Position numbers and translations under genes: made by a program. This document shows positions 21,779-35,100 of a DNA stretch of 64,000 nt, in pieces; positions within the stretch are counted from its first letter, which is position 1; each line of letters begins with the position of its first letter. The stretch is taken from positions 218,187-282,186 of the forward strand of contig MPNW01000135.1 in the NCBI GenBank assembly GCA_011800805.1. Reading direction: 5' to 3'. The notes beneath the pieces are model-generated. The model was not told the origin of the DNA and did no database searches. It saw nothing but the letters and a program-made list of their open reading frames with translations. This DNA comes from Hirudo medicinalis (lineage: Eukaryota; Annelida; Clitellata; Hirudinida; Hirudinidae).

Positions 21779-22199
21779 TCGATTTTTAATCATCTCCCCT
21801 CTCAAGTTTTTTTTTTAGTTTTGCTTTCCATCATCTTCCACTAGCTTCCCTTGTTTGTGCCAAGAATTGACCTTAACCTCGGGTAACCTTTGATCTTTCA
21901 CTTGATCAATTAATTTTCACTTTAATTTACCCTTAATTAATTCATTCATCCACCAATCTAGCCATTCATTGGTTATCCAACCTTCTATCAATCCATCAAA
22001 CCATCCATCCTTCAAACTCGGTTATCGTCACTTCCATCCATCTATCCACTCATCCATAAACCCAACTATCATCAGTTCATCCATCAATCCGTCCACCCAG
22101 CCAATATCTGTCTTGTTATCTAATTGCCTTAGTCAAGTTGTAATCACAATGACACGTAATTAATAATCTTTACGAGCACGTCGACGGTTTTTCGCTGCN

Positions 22200-22460
22200 A
22201 TTCATTCTTATTCATTCATTCATTCATTCATTCATTCATTCATTCATTCATTATTCATTCATTCATTCATTATTCATTCATTCATTCATTCATTCATTCA
22301 TTCATTCATTCATTCATTCATTCATTCATCCATCTATCCACTCATCACTAACCAACTATCATCAGTTCATCCATCAATCCGTCCATCCAGCCATCCATCC
22401 ATCCATCCATCCATCCATCCATCCATCCATCCATCCATCCATCCATCCATCCATCCATCC
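22200..22460 (+). repeat. ATTC then CATC tetranucleotide arrays
   Basis: (ATTC)n from about 22200 to 22328 followed by unique sequence and (CATC)n from about 22380 to 22460. A single N at 22199 precedes the array. The stretch TCCATCAATCCGTCCA(C/T)CCAG occurs on both sides of the N (near 22080 and 22369). Confidence 0.9.
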
Positions 22461-23000
22461 GTCAGCCTGATCACTTGTTGCTCACAATTACGGTCAAAGA
22501 TCGAGATTCACTTGAGCTGTTTTCTTGAATTTCTAGTCTCCTTTCGTTCGCCATTTATTCATTCATTCAATGAAGCGGTCGTTCATTCATTCAATCAATC
22601 AATCATTCATTCATTCAATCGATCGATCAATCAATAAATCAATGATTAATTCACTAAATAAATAATTAATGAATGAATTAATTCATTCATTCATTCAATT
22701 GTAAATAAATTCACCTATCAGTCGTCAAATCAACCAAACATTCACTTCAATCAACAGTCAACAAGATCACCAATCTAGAATTTTTTGGCTTACAATCAAT
22801 TCAATAGATTGTAACGTACAAATTCTTGTATGATATTGTCATTATTGTAATCATTATTATTATTATATATCATAATGTCATTATTACGATGTCATAATTA
22901 GCATCATAATCATCGTCGTCTAGATCAAAGCCTTGCGGCAGACGGTATCCACTTGAAATCTGTGCACACGATTAATAATTATTATTTGCCTTATAACGAC

Positions 23001-23040
<40 letters not shown>

Positions 23041-25931
23041 GTTATGGTTGTTGTTATTATAACAATACAATAATAATAATTAATGTAATTAATAATAATT
23101 AATAATAATTATTATATTCTTATTTATATTATATTATAATATTAATAATAATTAATAATTAGTATTTATTCATTAATATTTAATAATTAATAATAATAAT
23201 TATTATATTATTATTTATATTATATAATAATATATTATATAATAATGTTAATAATAATTAATAATTATTATTACATTATTAAATTATTATAATTATATTA
23301 TTATTTATATTATATAATAATATATTATATAATAATATTAATAATAATTATATTATTATTATTATGTTACATAATAATTATAATTATTATATTAATATAT
23401 TATATAATATATTATTACATTATTATGTATTATAGTATATATATATTAGTATATAATTCTAAATAAATTATTATTATATAATAATTATTATAAATATTAT
23501 TATTAATTATATAATATTTATAATTATTACTATACTACATTATTATAAAATTAATATTATTATAACAAAAATTATAAAAAAATCGACAGAATTCTAAATA
23601 AATTATTATGATATTATGCTGAAAGTATCATTATCACGGCATGCTTGATTGACCTTACAGAAATAATGTTTACTGCTGTTAGAGAAGCAATAGAATTTTT
23701 CCATAGAATTAAATTGTTTTGTTAACATTTCCTAACAAATGTTATTAAGTTTGCGTCTAAAATGTTTGCAAATGGTCATTTGGCTGTTGTTGGAGTGATT
23801 GAAAAATTATTGATTGGTCGGTCATTTGCTGATTGATTCTTTGATTGAAAAATGATTGATTGGTCGGTCATTTTATGATTGTTTCGTTGATTGAAATATG
23901 CAGGCCGTTACTCAAACATTGATGATAACTGTTTTTCTTTTTCTTTATTGAGAGGGATTTTATCGAATAAAATATCTTAATATAACGTAAAGTTTTCGTG
24001 ATGCAAACAAATCTAAATAAAAGCCTTTAGGATCTTTTGGATCAACTAATGCAGAAACATTTCACTAAAATGCCTTAAAAAATACGACTTGGATTAAAAA
24101 TCCAATTCCCTTGAACTGCTTGACTATCGTTGGCAAAAAAATTCTGTCGAACGAAATCTGAGTCCATTTCACTTAGAGGCTCAGAAGTTGAAAATCTCAA
24201 GGCTTTAAATCGGTAAGTGATTGAATATTCATGCATCTGTTACTTAATTATTCATAGATGAATGCGTAAACTTCATGTCAGTTAATTATTTATTCATAGA
24301 TGATTAAAGATTATTATTCATAAACCAAGTGATTAAATGTCCAGATCTATCTTCCAGCGATCTGAGTACAATCAAAATCAAAAGCTGGTGGCTTGTTGAT
24401 TCAACTTCAGTTTATAATCTCCATCCATCCATCCATTCATCTATCCATTCATTCGTTCACCCATTCACTTATCCAATCATCCATCCATTCATTCATCCAC
24501 TCATTCATCCAATCACCCACTTATCCGCTCACCATTCATTCATTCACCCACCCACCACTTCATCCTTCCATCTTTATTTCCATCGACTCGAAAATCCGCA
24601 TCTGATGAATCAAACTGAAACCAATTTAAAATTATCCTGCAATAAATTCTCCATTTATTTGTTTTTATATTTAAACGCTTAATTCGAGCAGTTCCTCACA
24701 ACAATGTTTTCTTCCTGTAATAAGATCGTCATTTTTCTTACTTAAGTTCTCGCCTGGCAAGTTTATCGTCGATTGTAATCAATAAATCCTTGAAATGGAA
24801 TAGTTAGTTAACTAATAACATAATATCAGTCCATTTATGTGGCGCTGTGTGTCAGTCAGAGGCTCCAGTTTTTAGGGTGTAAGTGAATGTTTTACAAAAA
24901 TTTATTTATTAATTAATAAATACGAATGATTTTTTTTGTGGACAAGTTCAAATGACGCATGTTATGTAATCGATCGAACAAGAAATTCGAACCCTGTAAA
25001 CACTTAGAAGCAGCATTTGACTTTAAATGAATTAACGGTATTAAATCAATCAATCACTCAACCAACCAACCAATCAATCACTCAACCAACCAATCAATCA
25101 ATTCAATCAATCAATTTATCAATTCAATCAATTAATAATCAATATTTAATCACACGACACAAGTACTACAAGTACTCAGTAATTAACGCCATCTAGTCAT
25201 TAATCCATTTGAGTGCTTAGTGTTGCTTAACCAATCAATTAACAGTCATAGTTGCTAATTAACGCCACTCCGCAACTAATTAATCTGCAGTTAATTAATA
25301 AGTAGCTTAATTAACTAATTACTTGATATTGATTGCATCTGCTATTAATTAATTAATGACGCGATTAACTGGACAATCAATATTAATTGCACATAATATT
25401 AATTAGTGGTATAACTAACTGATTAATTAAGCTATTAACTAAGGATTGAATGGTAATAAGCAATGAATAATGAATTAATTTAATCGAATGTAACTGATTA
25501 ACGATTAATTCATTAAATACGTACTCTATTATAGTATTAATTATTGAGCACTATTAATTACACTTAAATAATTAGACTATTAATTAATTGATTTATCATT
25601 AACTAGTTTCACATCATCATTCGATTCAATTAATTAATTAATTACTAATTATTGCCATTAATCATTCGAATCAATTAATTAACTAGTAATTATTACCATT
25701 TACTCATTCGATTCGATTAATGACGTCGTCAAGGAATCTTGGCAGACGATGACGATGACGTGGGAGAGGTTAAATTTAGGGCTCTCATTTGCATATCACG
25801 TGACGTGATTACATTAGAGAGCGGAAAATTTCCTGTAATTGGACTCTGGAATGTGATATGATCTGTGGATAATTGGGTGGAAAGTCTGTCTATGTGTAGT
25901 GGAAGACATTATATTATTATTGTTGTTGTTG

Positions 25932-25995
<64 letters not shown>

Positions 25996-26343
25996 CATCA
26001 TCATCATTATTGTTGTTGCTGTTGCTGTTGTTGTTGTTGCTGTAGTAATTATTATTATTAATATTATTTTAAACTAGGCTAGTTTTTTATTTAAGATTTT
26101 TTTATAAGATTTTTTTTTCATTTTTAAATTTTACATCGCTCACGCTGAGTAGCTTAAACATCACATCACATCACATCACATCACATCACATCACATCACA
26201 TCACATAACACAACATAGCATAACATAACATTTCATCACATCACATCACTAAGCAATAGTGTGCTTGTTTGAAATTGCCAGATTTGCTCTCAGGTAAAAT
26301 TCCTGTTTTTGAAAGAAAACCTTCACAAGGACCCATCTTGACG

Positions 26344-26598
26344 ATCTTTCGAGATTAATAAGACAGGTTATGTTTGAGGACTTGTCCTGAGGCTTTGAGG
26401 CTCATAATGATCATCATCATCCTCGTCATCGTCATCGTCATCTTCGTCGTCGTCATCATCATCATCATCANATCTTTCGAGATTAATAAGACAGGTTATG
26501 TTTGAGGACTTGTCCTGAGGCTTTGAGGCTCATAATGATCATCATCATCCTCGTCATCGTCATCGTCATCTTCGTCGTCGTCATCATCATCATCATCA
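26344..26598 (+). repeat. Exact 127-bp duplication flanking a single N
   Basis: Bases 26344-26470 are repeated identically at 26472-26598 with one N at 26471 between them. The duplicated segment includes unique sequence (CTTTCGAGATTAATAAGACA) and a CATC-type microsatellite. Perfect identity directly abutting an N points to contig ends that were not merged. Confidence 0.95.
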
Positions 26599-27439
26599 CC
26601 AACACTATCATCATCAGTATTTTAATTGCTTTGCTATAAATTGTCAATATTATGATTGCAAATACTTTATAAGATGCACGGCGGCATGGCTGGGGGATAC
26701 TTAGATCCAGACCGGGAATCGAATACTGCACAGTGCACACGACGTTTTCAAATCTCTAAAATGAATGAAAGATTTATTGAATGTCTGACAATCTTCAAGC
26801 AGGGAGAATTTCTATTATTCAATTCATTTATGTATTGATAAATTTTATCTTGAGATCATCTCACACGCAAAAATAATTCAAGTTTGTGCAAAAACTCCAA
26901 TGACACTCGAAGGCCGCCCGAAAAGAGCATTGTTCCGCTGGTTGGACAGCGAGGCCACCCAAGTCTGAAGGACACCAACGAACAGAATGCTCAAGGTCCG
27001 AGACAAGACCGGATGAAGTTGTTAATTAGGAACCAGTAGAACCAGACTGAGCCGGTGCCCGTTTCACACTGAAAGCGATAAATTGATTTAGAATTGGAAC
27101 TTTACTTAGCACCCTTCTTTTGATTGCTTTCTGAAGCGATTGGATGAGTATACCTGGCGCTGATAATACCTGAATGATGGTGTTGATGATGTCGGTAATG
27201 GCGAAAATAATGCTGATAATCATGAAGATGACGACGACGATGATGATGAAGGTGATGATAGTGATGATGATGACGACGACGACGGCGATGCCTATGGTGA
27301 TGGTGATGATGATGATGACGATGAACTAATAATCGCAAAGGTGACGCTCACCCTTTAGGCAGCAAAGGCAAATAGTTAGACGGTTGGAATGCTTGCATTA
27401 GAGAATGGAACTCAAGTTTGCCCTCTGAGCCACAGGCAG

Positions 27440-27620
27440 GGCCACCTACATAAAGTTTGGGCCCCTAGGCAGAGCAGCCACTGGTCCTATTTCATGTCAA
27501 TTCGGTAATGGAAAGGCAAAAAAAGGTCATGACAGCATTATTTTAATATTGTAAAACCCGTGCGGGTCCCAAAAACTTGCTTTGACCCTGGGCACTTTCC
27601 CCTCGACCCCTCTCCTCTCG
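27440..27620 (-). mobile_element. Dispersed repeat, second copy
   Basis: Matches 18497-18622: TAATGGAAAGGCAAA, GGTCATGACAGCATTATTTT, TGTAAAACCC, then a C-rich end with CTCTCGGCGGCC. It also contains TTTGGGCCCCTAGGCAG. No coding capacity was seen. Confidence 0.65.
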
Positions 27621-29198
27621 GCGGCCAAGGCCACAGGTGTGCCTGACTCAGCAACAGAGAACGTGATAGGAGCAGTAGATCAGAACGAATAATCCCAGTG
27701 ACTTGAGTCACCAACTCGTCAGCAGAAGCGACTGAAACATTAATAATTACTCATTCAATGAGAATTGCCTTCGATATTTCGTTCGTCATGAGCATGTTCA
27801 TGCCTTAGTTTCACGGATTTAAATGGCATTGGTCGAATAGTGTATCACTAATTATTACTAATTATCACTAATTATTACTAATAAAATATTTATTTTTAAT
27901 ACCGTCCTACCAAAATATTGGGTAAATATTGAATATTTACTTGCCTTCCAGTGGCAATTTGTGTTGCTAAGTACACATGCAGCAATGGAATGGGCTCATG
28001 GAATGGACTCCTCAGCAATCAAAAGTTCAGCTGTGGTGTAAAATGGCGGGATATATGGACCAGACATATTTATCATGTTATTAGCGTTTAGGACAAATGT
28101 CCTATTTAAGCTTACAGCGATTATTTAAGATCACGGTCATGGTGGTCCATTTCGCTCCTCATGCAATCCATGACATAACTTCAATTGTATTAATTATTAT
28201 GCTAATCAATTTTTGTTGCCTATAGTAATATTATCATGTAAACCCCATGTAAACGTGTAACCGGTATTCCTCACTACTGGCCTAACTAACTATGACTATG
28301 GCTAACTAGCCACGTCTATACGACCGGCTTCAACCGATCTTCACCGCTTCATTTTGGTCTGCTTCTAAAGTCTCGAATCATCTCTAATAAAGCAACCGAA
28401 CAAGTAATTAAAATGGAACCCGATCAAACTGGTACCGAACCGATGTCTTTGCATTCTAACGACCTTGGACCTTCATGCAGATCGGATGGATGAACTACAA
28501 ATGGCTTTTGGTTGCCAATGCATGCACAATTCGCACTGCTACTTAAAAATGATAACAAGTAAATGAGCAAGTGTCCCTTGTAAGCTCCGTCAACACCTGA
28601 CGACGGACACGATGCCCTGGGAAATACATTCAGCTGCACCTCATTTCTACGAAATTCCTTCCAAGCAAATCCAACTCTTTAAACTCCATCTTTCACTGGT
28701 TACTGACTGAATCAGTTTCAGATCGCAACAACGAGGACGCAAGATTCAAATCACTCGGCTGCGTCCAACAGCACCAAGCGAGGCCGGCAAATTGTAAATA
28801 AAATTCTTACAACGATTGCTGGATTGGTCAACGAAGCGGAAATAACCGAACGAAATTTTGATTTGAACCCTCTTAGCACTACATATTAGAGAGCAGACAG
28901 CTAAGAAATTGAATAAAATAAAATGAAGAAAACCAAATGAATGCATTCCTCCATGCAAAACCACGTCTATGATCAACTATAGCATCTGGAAAAGGCAGCC
29001 CAACACACAAGCACAAAAACAGCAGCAACAACAACAACAACAATACATACGCACAAAACCAACACCAACACCAACAACACATACACAAAAAACAGTTGGA
29101 GATTTAAAGGCCAACAGCTAACAAATCAAGAAGAACATGCAAGAACATGTGTGCATGCGGATATGTGTGCATGGATTGTTTGAGATTGATTCCACTTC

Positions 29199-32100
29199 TC
29201 ATCTCCTGCCAGAAAGCCGTGCAAAAAACCGATCTTCAAGAGCCTTCTCCGCTGTGATTCTGTCCTGAGGTTCATAGGTCAGCATGAGGAGCATGAGTTC
29301 GAAGAGGTCTTGGTGGTCCATTTCGCCCCTCAGCATGTAATTCTGTAGTTTCACAAACTAATAATATTAATTTGAACCTAAACCATAATAATAGCTTAAA
29401 ATAATAACATCGGAATCGTCAAACATGGTCGGCATTGTCATCGTATTGACCATATCCAGCATTTTAATGGCTGCTTATCATCGACATCCTCGTCATCACC
29501 ATCGCATCCATTACCACCATCACCAATTTCCACCTTTCCACCACGTCTCACTTTATTACAGCATTCCAAATGATGACCAACCTTGAAAGGTTTGCAGTTC
29601 TTCTTGATGCACCTCCCCTCTCTCGAGCTTGAATCCCACTTGAGACGACCCCCCGAGAAGTAGTTCTTCCTGCGACAATCAATTTCCTTCCACTCAATTA
29701 TCACTTAAAAATGCTCAAAAAAATCATTATCACAACCACCGTCATCATTATCGTCGTCGTCGTCATAGCAACAAAAATAACAACGAGCAACAGCCATTAA
29801 AAGCAACAAGAGCAGTCGGATGGGCAAGAAATCATATTGTGGTCACTCATCATCATCATCATCATCATCGACAACAACGACACATCCAGACACCACTGAA
29901 CCCCACCAAGCCCACGAAACCGATCATAGCTCTGAAGCCCCACGACCATCCACGAATGCACGGAACGAGGACTCACTCGGTCTTGCGGATCATCCGGGAG
30001 GGCAGTGGACCGAGTATGGCTTCCATCATCACCAGGTGTTCTAGGTTCGAGTGAGTCTATCGGAGGAATAAATTGCACAAAATTATAATTTTAAAAAATG
30101 AATAAAAGTGATCTCATTTAAAGGCTCTAAGCATAATCATTAACCACTCCAAACAGTTTGGGGATAAAAATGTAATTGGTAAATAAATTGAATTGAAATA
30201 TTAATAATAATAATAATAATAATAAACCCTTTAATTAATAGTACTCATTGTGATGAGTATGAAGTAAAATACATGTAATTGACAGCAGTTCAATCAGTAC
30301 AAAAGGTGGCTCAATTAAAGATAGCGACAACACAACGGTGACAGCAACAACAACAGCAACAACAACATCAACAACTACAACAACTACAACGACAACAATG
30401 ACACCAATACATCAAATGACTCGCAGATGTGCTCGTGAAAGACCTGCATGCTTCTACGTGCATGCAGAAAACGCACTGAAACAAAGCTTTCCATTATGAA
30501 GTAACTAGGTTGACTGATGGTCTTGATAATTATGAGGGTGATGATGGAGATGATGATGATGGAGATGATGATGATGATGATGATGATGATGATCAACAAC
30601 AAAATGTTAACCTGAAAGAGCGTGTGTCCGGCGTACATCTCGAAGAGAATGCACCCGACGCTCCAAACGTCGCAGGATCGATTCCAACCAATTCCTTGAC
30701 GAAAACGAATTAAATCGGTATAATTAATTAATTGGTATTTATTAATCGGTATAATTAATTAATTGGTATCGATTAATCGATATAATTAATTAATTGGTAT
30801 TGATTAATCGGTGTAATTAATTAATTGGTGTTGGTTAATCGGTATAATTAATTAATTGGTATTGATTAATCAGTATAATTAATTAATTGGCATTGATTAA
30901 TCGGTATAATTAATTGGTATTGATTAATCAGTATAATTAATTAATTGATATTGATTAATTAATTGGAATCAACATTGTTGATTCAACACTGCTGCAATAA
31001 TTAATTAGATTTCATTAGTGGAAAAGCACTCGAGAGCCTCAGGAAATGTTCCTTCGATCGAGAATGGAAAGCACTCTGCACTCGGACGTACTCGGATTAA
31101 TCGTTCTAATTTTCAAAGACTTTTCAACAAAAAAAAAACTTAAAAGTCAAATTTATAAGAAAGAAAAGATTCGACGACGATGCTTAAAATCATCGGACGG
31201 GCATTCCGAGAATTACTAGCTTCTCTCCTTGTTAACTTCCATCTATCCTCCCACAGGTCCATCCATCCATCCAACCACCCATCCGACCACCCATCCATCC
31301 GACCATCTATCCACCAATTAGTCCATCAAGTGATGATAACCTGATAAAAATGTTTTCAATAAGGTGAAACCACTCTACCCCTCTACTCTACCAGTCATCC
31401 ATTCATCCTACCATTACTCCCCTCGTCCGTCCGTCCGCACGGTACCAACCCAATATGACCTCCACGGCCCTGTACTGCCTGGTCGAAACCACGTCTTCGT
31501 GCGTCTCGTGATCGTACACCGCCGATCCGAAATCAATTAGTCGAATGTCGGTGTGTCGGAGCTCATGGTAGAACTTCTTGCCCTGTTGAGGAGTTTCAAA
31601 TTGTTCTCCTTAGCAGAATGTGTTCATTAGGTGTCTAATGACATTAAAATTTGATTAAATCTTGAATAATTAGCTTTAATACAACTGGATCATTGCATTA
31701 ACAAATTGTTTGTTTGTTTTTTTTTTAGCTTATCTTCAAGAATGTACTCAATAACCTATAAACAGGTAAGCTAATGTTTTTAACTGATATTTATTTTTTT
31801 ACATTAATCGATTGACACTACAAAACCCCACCTTGTTGGTGCTCGTGGTGGCTGAAAAGTCAGAATTAACGAACAAAACATTTTCTGGTTTCAAATCCGT
31901 GTGCATCAATCCGATGCCGTGCAGGACTGAATGGGTGGGGAAAAAGCACCGTTGAAAATCAAATTTAGGCGCCTCTGATGCTATGCAAATGGCGCATTAT
32001 AAATTAACTATTATTATTATTATTATTATTAAACTGAAAGATTAACAACGAGAGCGACAAAAGTTCTACGACGACGTCCGAGTAAATGCTTTCGAACGGC

Positions 32101-35100
32101 AAACGAATAAGCTCGATACATTCCCAGACATCGCGTCGACGTCCTTTTGCAAATGTCAAAGACATCTTGTTGCCAGCTATAAAAACAATGCAAGTCTTGA
32201 AGACAACACCTAAAGTTCTACATCATTTTCAAAATTTGATGACATTTCAATGTCGAACTACGACAAGACGACATCTAAGGCCGAAGAGAAAAGTTCACGA
32301 AGGAATGCCATCCGATCGACCTAAAATCGAAGGCTTCCCTAGGACTGCACCACTCTTGCCACACAAAATCTCCGATCATTTGATGAAGGCCACCAAATAC
32401 TCACCTCCGACAACAAAAGTGATCCTAAACAGATTAACACAGCATTTGAATATTTGTTACAATTACAATTTTGTTTTACAATTGTAAATTGTAAATTGCA
32501 TCCAAAGTTAATTTTTGCTTCCATCGAAAAGTTATTCGAACGCACACTCACACTTCACGGCCTTCACGAGCTGGAAACCGACGCGTCGGATCTGCTCCGT
32601 CGTGTACGGCTGGTAGGAGTTGTTCTTCTTTGATCCCAACATTTTAAAAGAAATTCAAAACTCAAATTGTTAGCTAAGCTCAGCAAGTAAATATCTCCTA
32701 ATTAGCATAAACGATGCAAATTACAATACAAAAAGTAATCAGCCGTCCCAACCAGAAACTCGTACAAGTTGAGGCCCATGGAATCAAACACAAGGCACCA
32801 GTGGTCCAGGTGCTCGAATGTTGAATGCATTCTGATGCAAAAACTGCAACCAATCAAATCACACTTTAATGAATTACTTTAATTAGTAATCATTACTATT
32901 ATAATTAATTATCAATTAAGTAATAATGAAGTGATGAAAGCATTTAGCAGCACAAAATGACTTGTTTTAACATTCGGTGCACTGAAATCGAACGGATGAA
33001 AATACAAGAACACATGACATTCAATTAGTTTAATATCATCACTGGATTATTCAATTAAGTTATTAATCTGCCAATCAATAAATAAACCACTCAACCATTA
33101 ACCTACCCTGCTAATGGGCCAAGCCATCCTGAAACCAAATTAAAAATAGCATAATGTATGCCAAAGTGAACCCTATCTTAAAAGAGGAATAGGTATCGAA
33201 GGTGCATCTCTCGGACCCGCACGCAGCGGGTTCGAAACTCGGCCGTGCACTCGAGTTCGCCGACGTGCCCGGAGAAGCTTTCTGGGTTTTTAAGGTAAAA
33301 TAAAAGCGGGCTCAAAAAACCCGAAGTTCACGAAGCAATTTTTTGAACTTGAAAGGCCACATGTTCTAGCCATTAAATAACTTTCAAATTCATTAAGAAC
33401 AGAAAAAAAAGGCATTAAATTCACTTTTCATCGTTTGGATCCTTGGCTGCAATGTCCTTCAAGATGCTGATTTCCAATTCAGCAGCCTCCCTGTACTTGG
33501 GAATGTTCTTGATTATTTTTAAAGCAACGTGCTTGTCGCTGGAAAGAGAGGAGGGATATTTGTGGAATTTAAAAAATAAATGAATGAAAAATAAACGAAT
33601 AAAATTGGAAATTTAAATTCGCATTGGAGATCGATCGAGTCGATCCTTCAATTTGTTGAAGATAAAATAAAATAAGAGGGTTTATTATCGCGTCATCATC
33701 AAATTCAACGACATTCTGCACAACATTCGTCGGAAATGAAACGATTCCAATGAACGAACTCATTTTAGAGTTTAAACTGCTGAAACTTGAAATCATCCGC
33801 TACAACCTGGACAAAGACGTTTCCGCACGATGACGAGAGATCGTTGTGAGAATATTAGCGATCATCCACGAACGCGAATGCTCCGACCATATCCAGGTCT
33901 TACAATTTAACATACCAGCTAGATCAAGATCAAAATGTAGAACAGAAGACCGATATTGGCAACTACGACGACAGAAACGACACGACAAAAGCAATAAAAC
34001 AGTGACGACAGCAACAGAGCTCACCTCTTCAGGTCAACGCACTGGACCACTTTGCTGAACGTTCCAGTTCCGAGGGTGGAAAGGATCTCATCTGCATGGA
34101 GGTAAAAAGACGTCAATTATTCACGAGGCCCGGTCCTGCGATAGAGCCGGACGAATCCGGCACAAAGCCCAGAACAAACCCATGTGGATCTTCTTTTTTG
34201 GATGGAAGAGGTTTGAGATGAAAAAGAATTACAATGTTTTAAAATAATGGCTAAACGTGCGAAAATCTTGTGCGGTCCACGAGCGCCTTTAAAACGAACC
34301 GACGCCTATCTCGAAAAAACTTTGACGTCAAAAAGCATTCGCGACGTCTCGAGGGACGTGTCCGAACGTCGACGACAAAGTTTTGGTGGATGAGCATTTA
34401 AAACATTTAATTTAAAACGTTTAATTTAAAACGATCAATAGAAAAGAGACGTAATCCGATGACGCGATGAAAACGAGGCACTCACATCTGTCGTGAAGTA
34501 TGTCTCCACACTCGTAGACCAAATTCCCCTCCTTCGTCGACTGTTCGTGGACGATAAAAAATAGGAATTACCGGCTCGATCTCAAAATTTTTAAAAGTTG
34601 CGAGAAACTTTTCCAGGCTGCATTGCGTCCGAGGTAAATATTTCGAGTCGAACGCAGGAAACGATGCGTAAAATATTTGTAAACTACACGTGGCTGTAGT
34701 TATTCATCATTACTATAATCACATGCTATTATATAATTATATATTATTATAATAATAATAATAATAAGTAATATTCTGTTGCATGAAATAAATTTTAAAC
34801 ATTTTATATTTACTTTTTCTGCATCGCCATCTTTAGAACTGGCATCGCTGTCGGCAGTCAAACTCTCGCTCGAGGTACGCCTCGGCGAATCGGACGGCGA
34901 ACGCTTTTTTCCGGAACCGACGTACTTCCTCTCCGACAATCTATTCCTTCGCCTGCTTCCCGACCTGGAATAAGTCCTGCTGCTCCTGCTCCTGGAAGTG
35001 ACCCTGCTCGAGAATGACGACCAATCCCTGTAGCTCCTTAGGCGTCTGCAACCACCCCTCGAACTGCTTCTGCTCGAATAGGTTCTACGCCTCCTTCTCG

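Larger units (their letters stand above)
20079..29198. other. Gene-poor interval upstream of the polo kinase
   Basis: About 9 kb without a recognisable coding exon on either strand. Contents: a GTT tract at 20421-20497; ATT and AAT tracts around 20636-20960; very AT-rich sequence at 22980-23580; tetranucleotide arrays at 22200-22460 and 24420-24560; (CT)n at 21731-21770; an ATT/GTT tract at 25915-26060; an ACATC pentamer array at 26158-26215; a duplicated segment at 26344-26598; GAT-rich DNA at 27190-27320; a dispersed repeat at 27440-27620; and a fragment resembling the last CLK exon at 28138-28175. The polo kinase promoter and any 5' UTR exon should be in the left part. Confidence 0.6.

Noticed and set aside
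28424..29088. Minus-strand frames of 69-76 codons below the CLK stop codon
   Set aside because: No recognised domain, no splice link, and composition driven by simple repeats such as AAC runs.
33103..33131. Apparent 22-bp microexon in the CLK gene (GATGGCTTGGCCCATTAGCAGG)
   Set aside because: Its phase does not fit, while joining 33425 directly to 32843 gives the family-consistent sequence NDENFCIRM.
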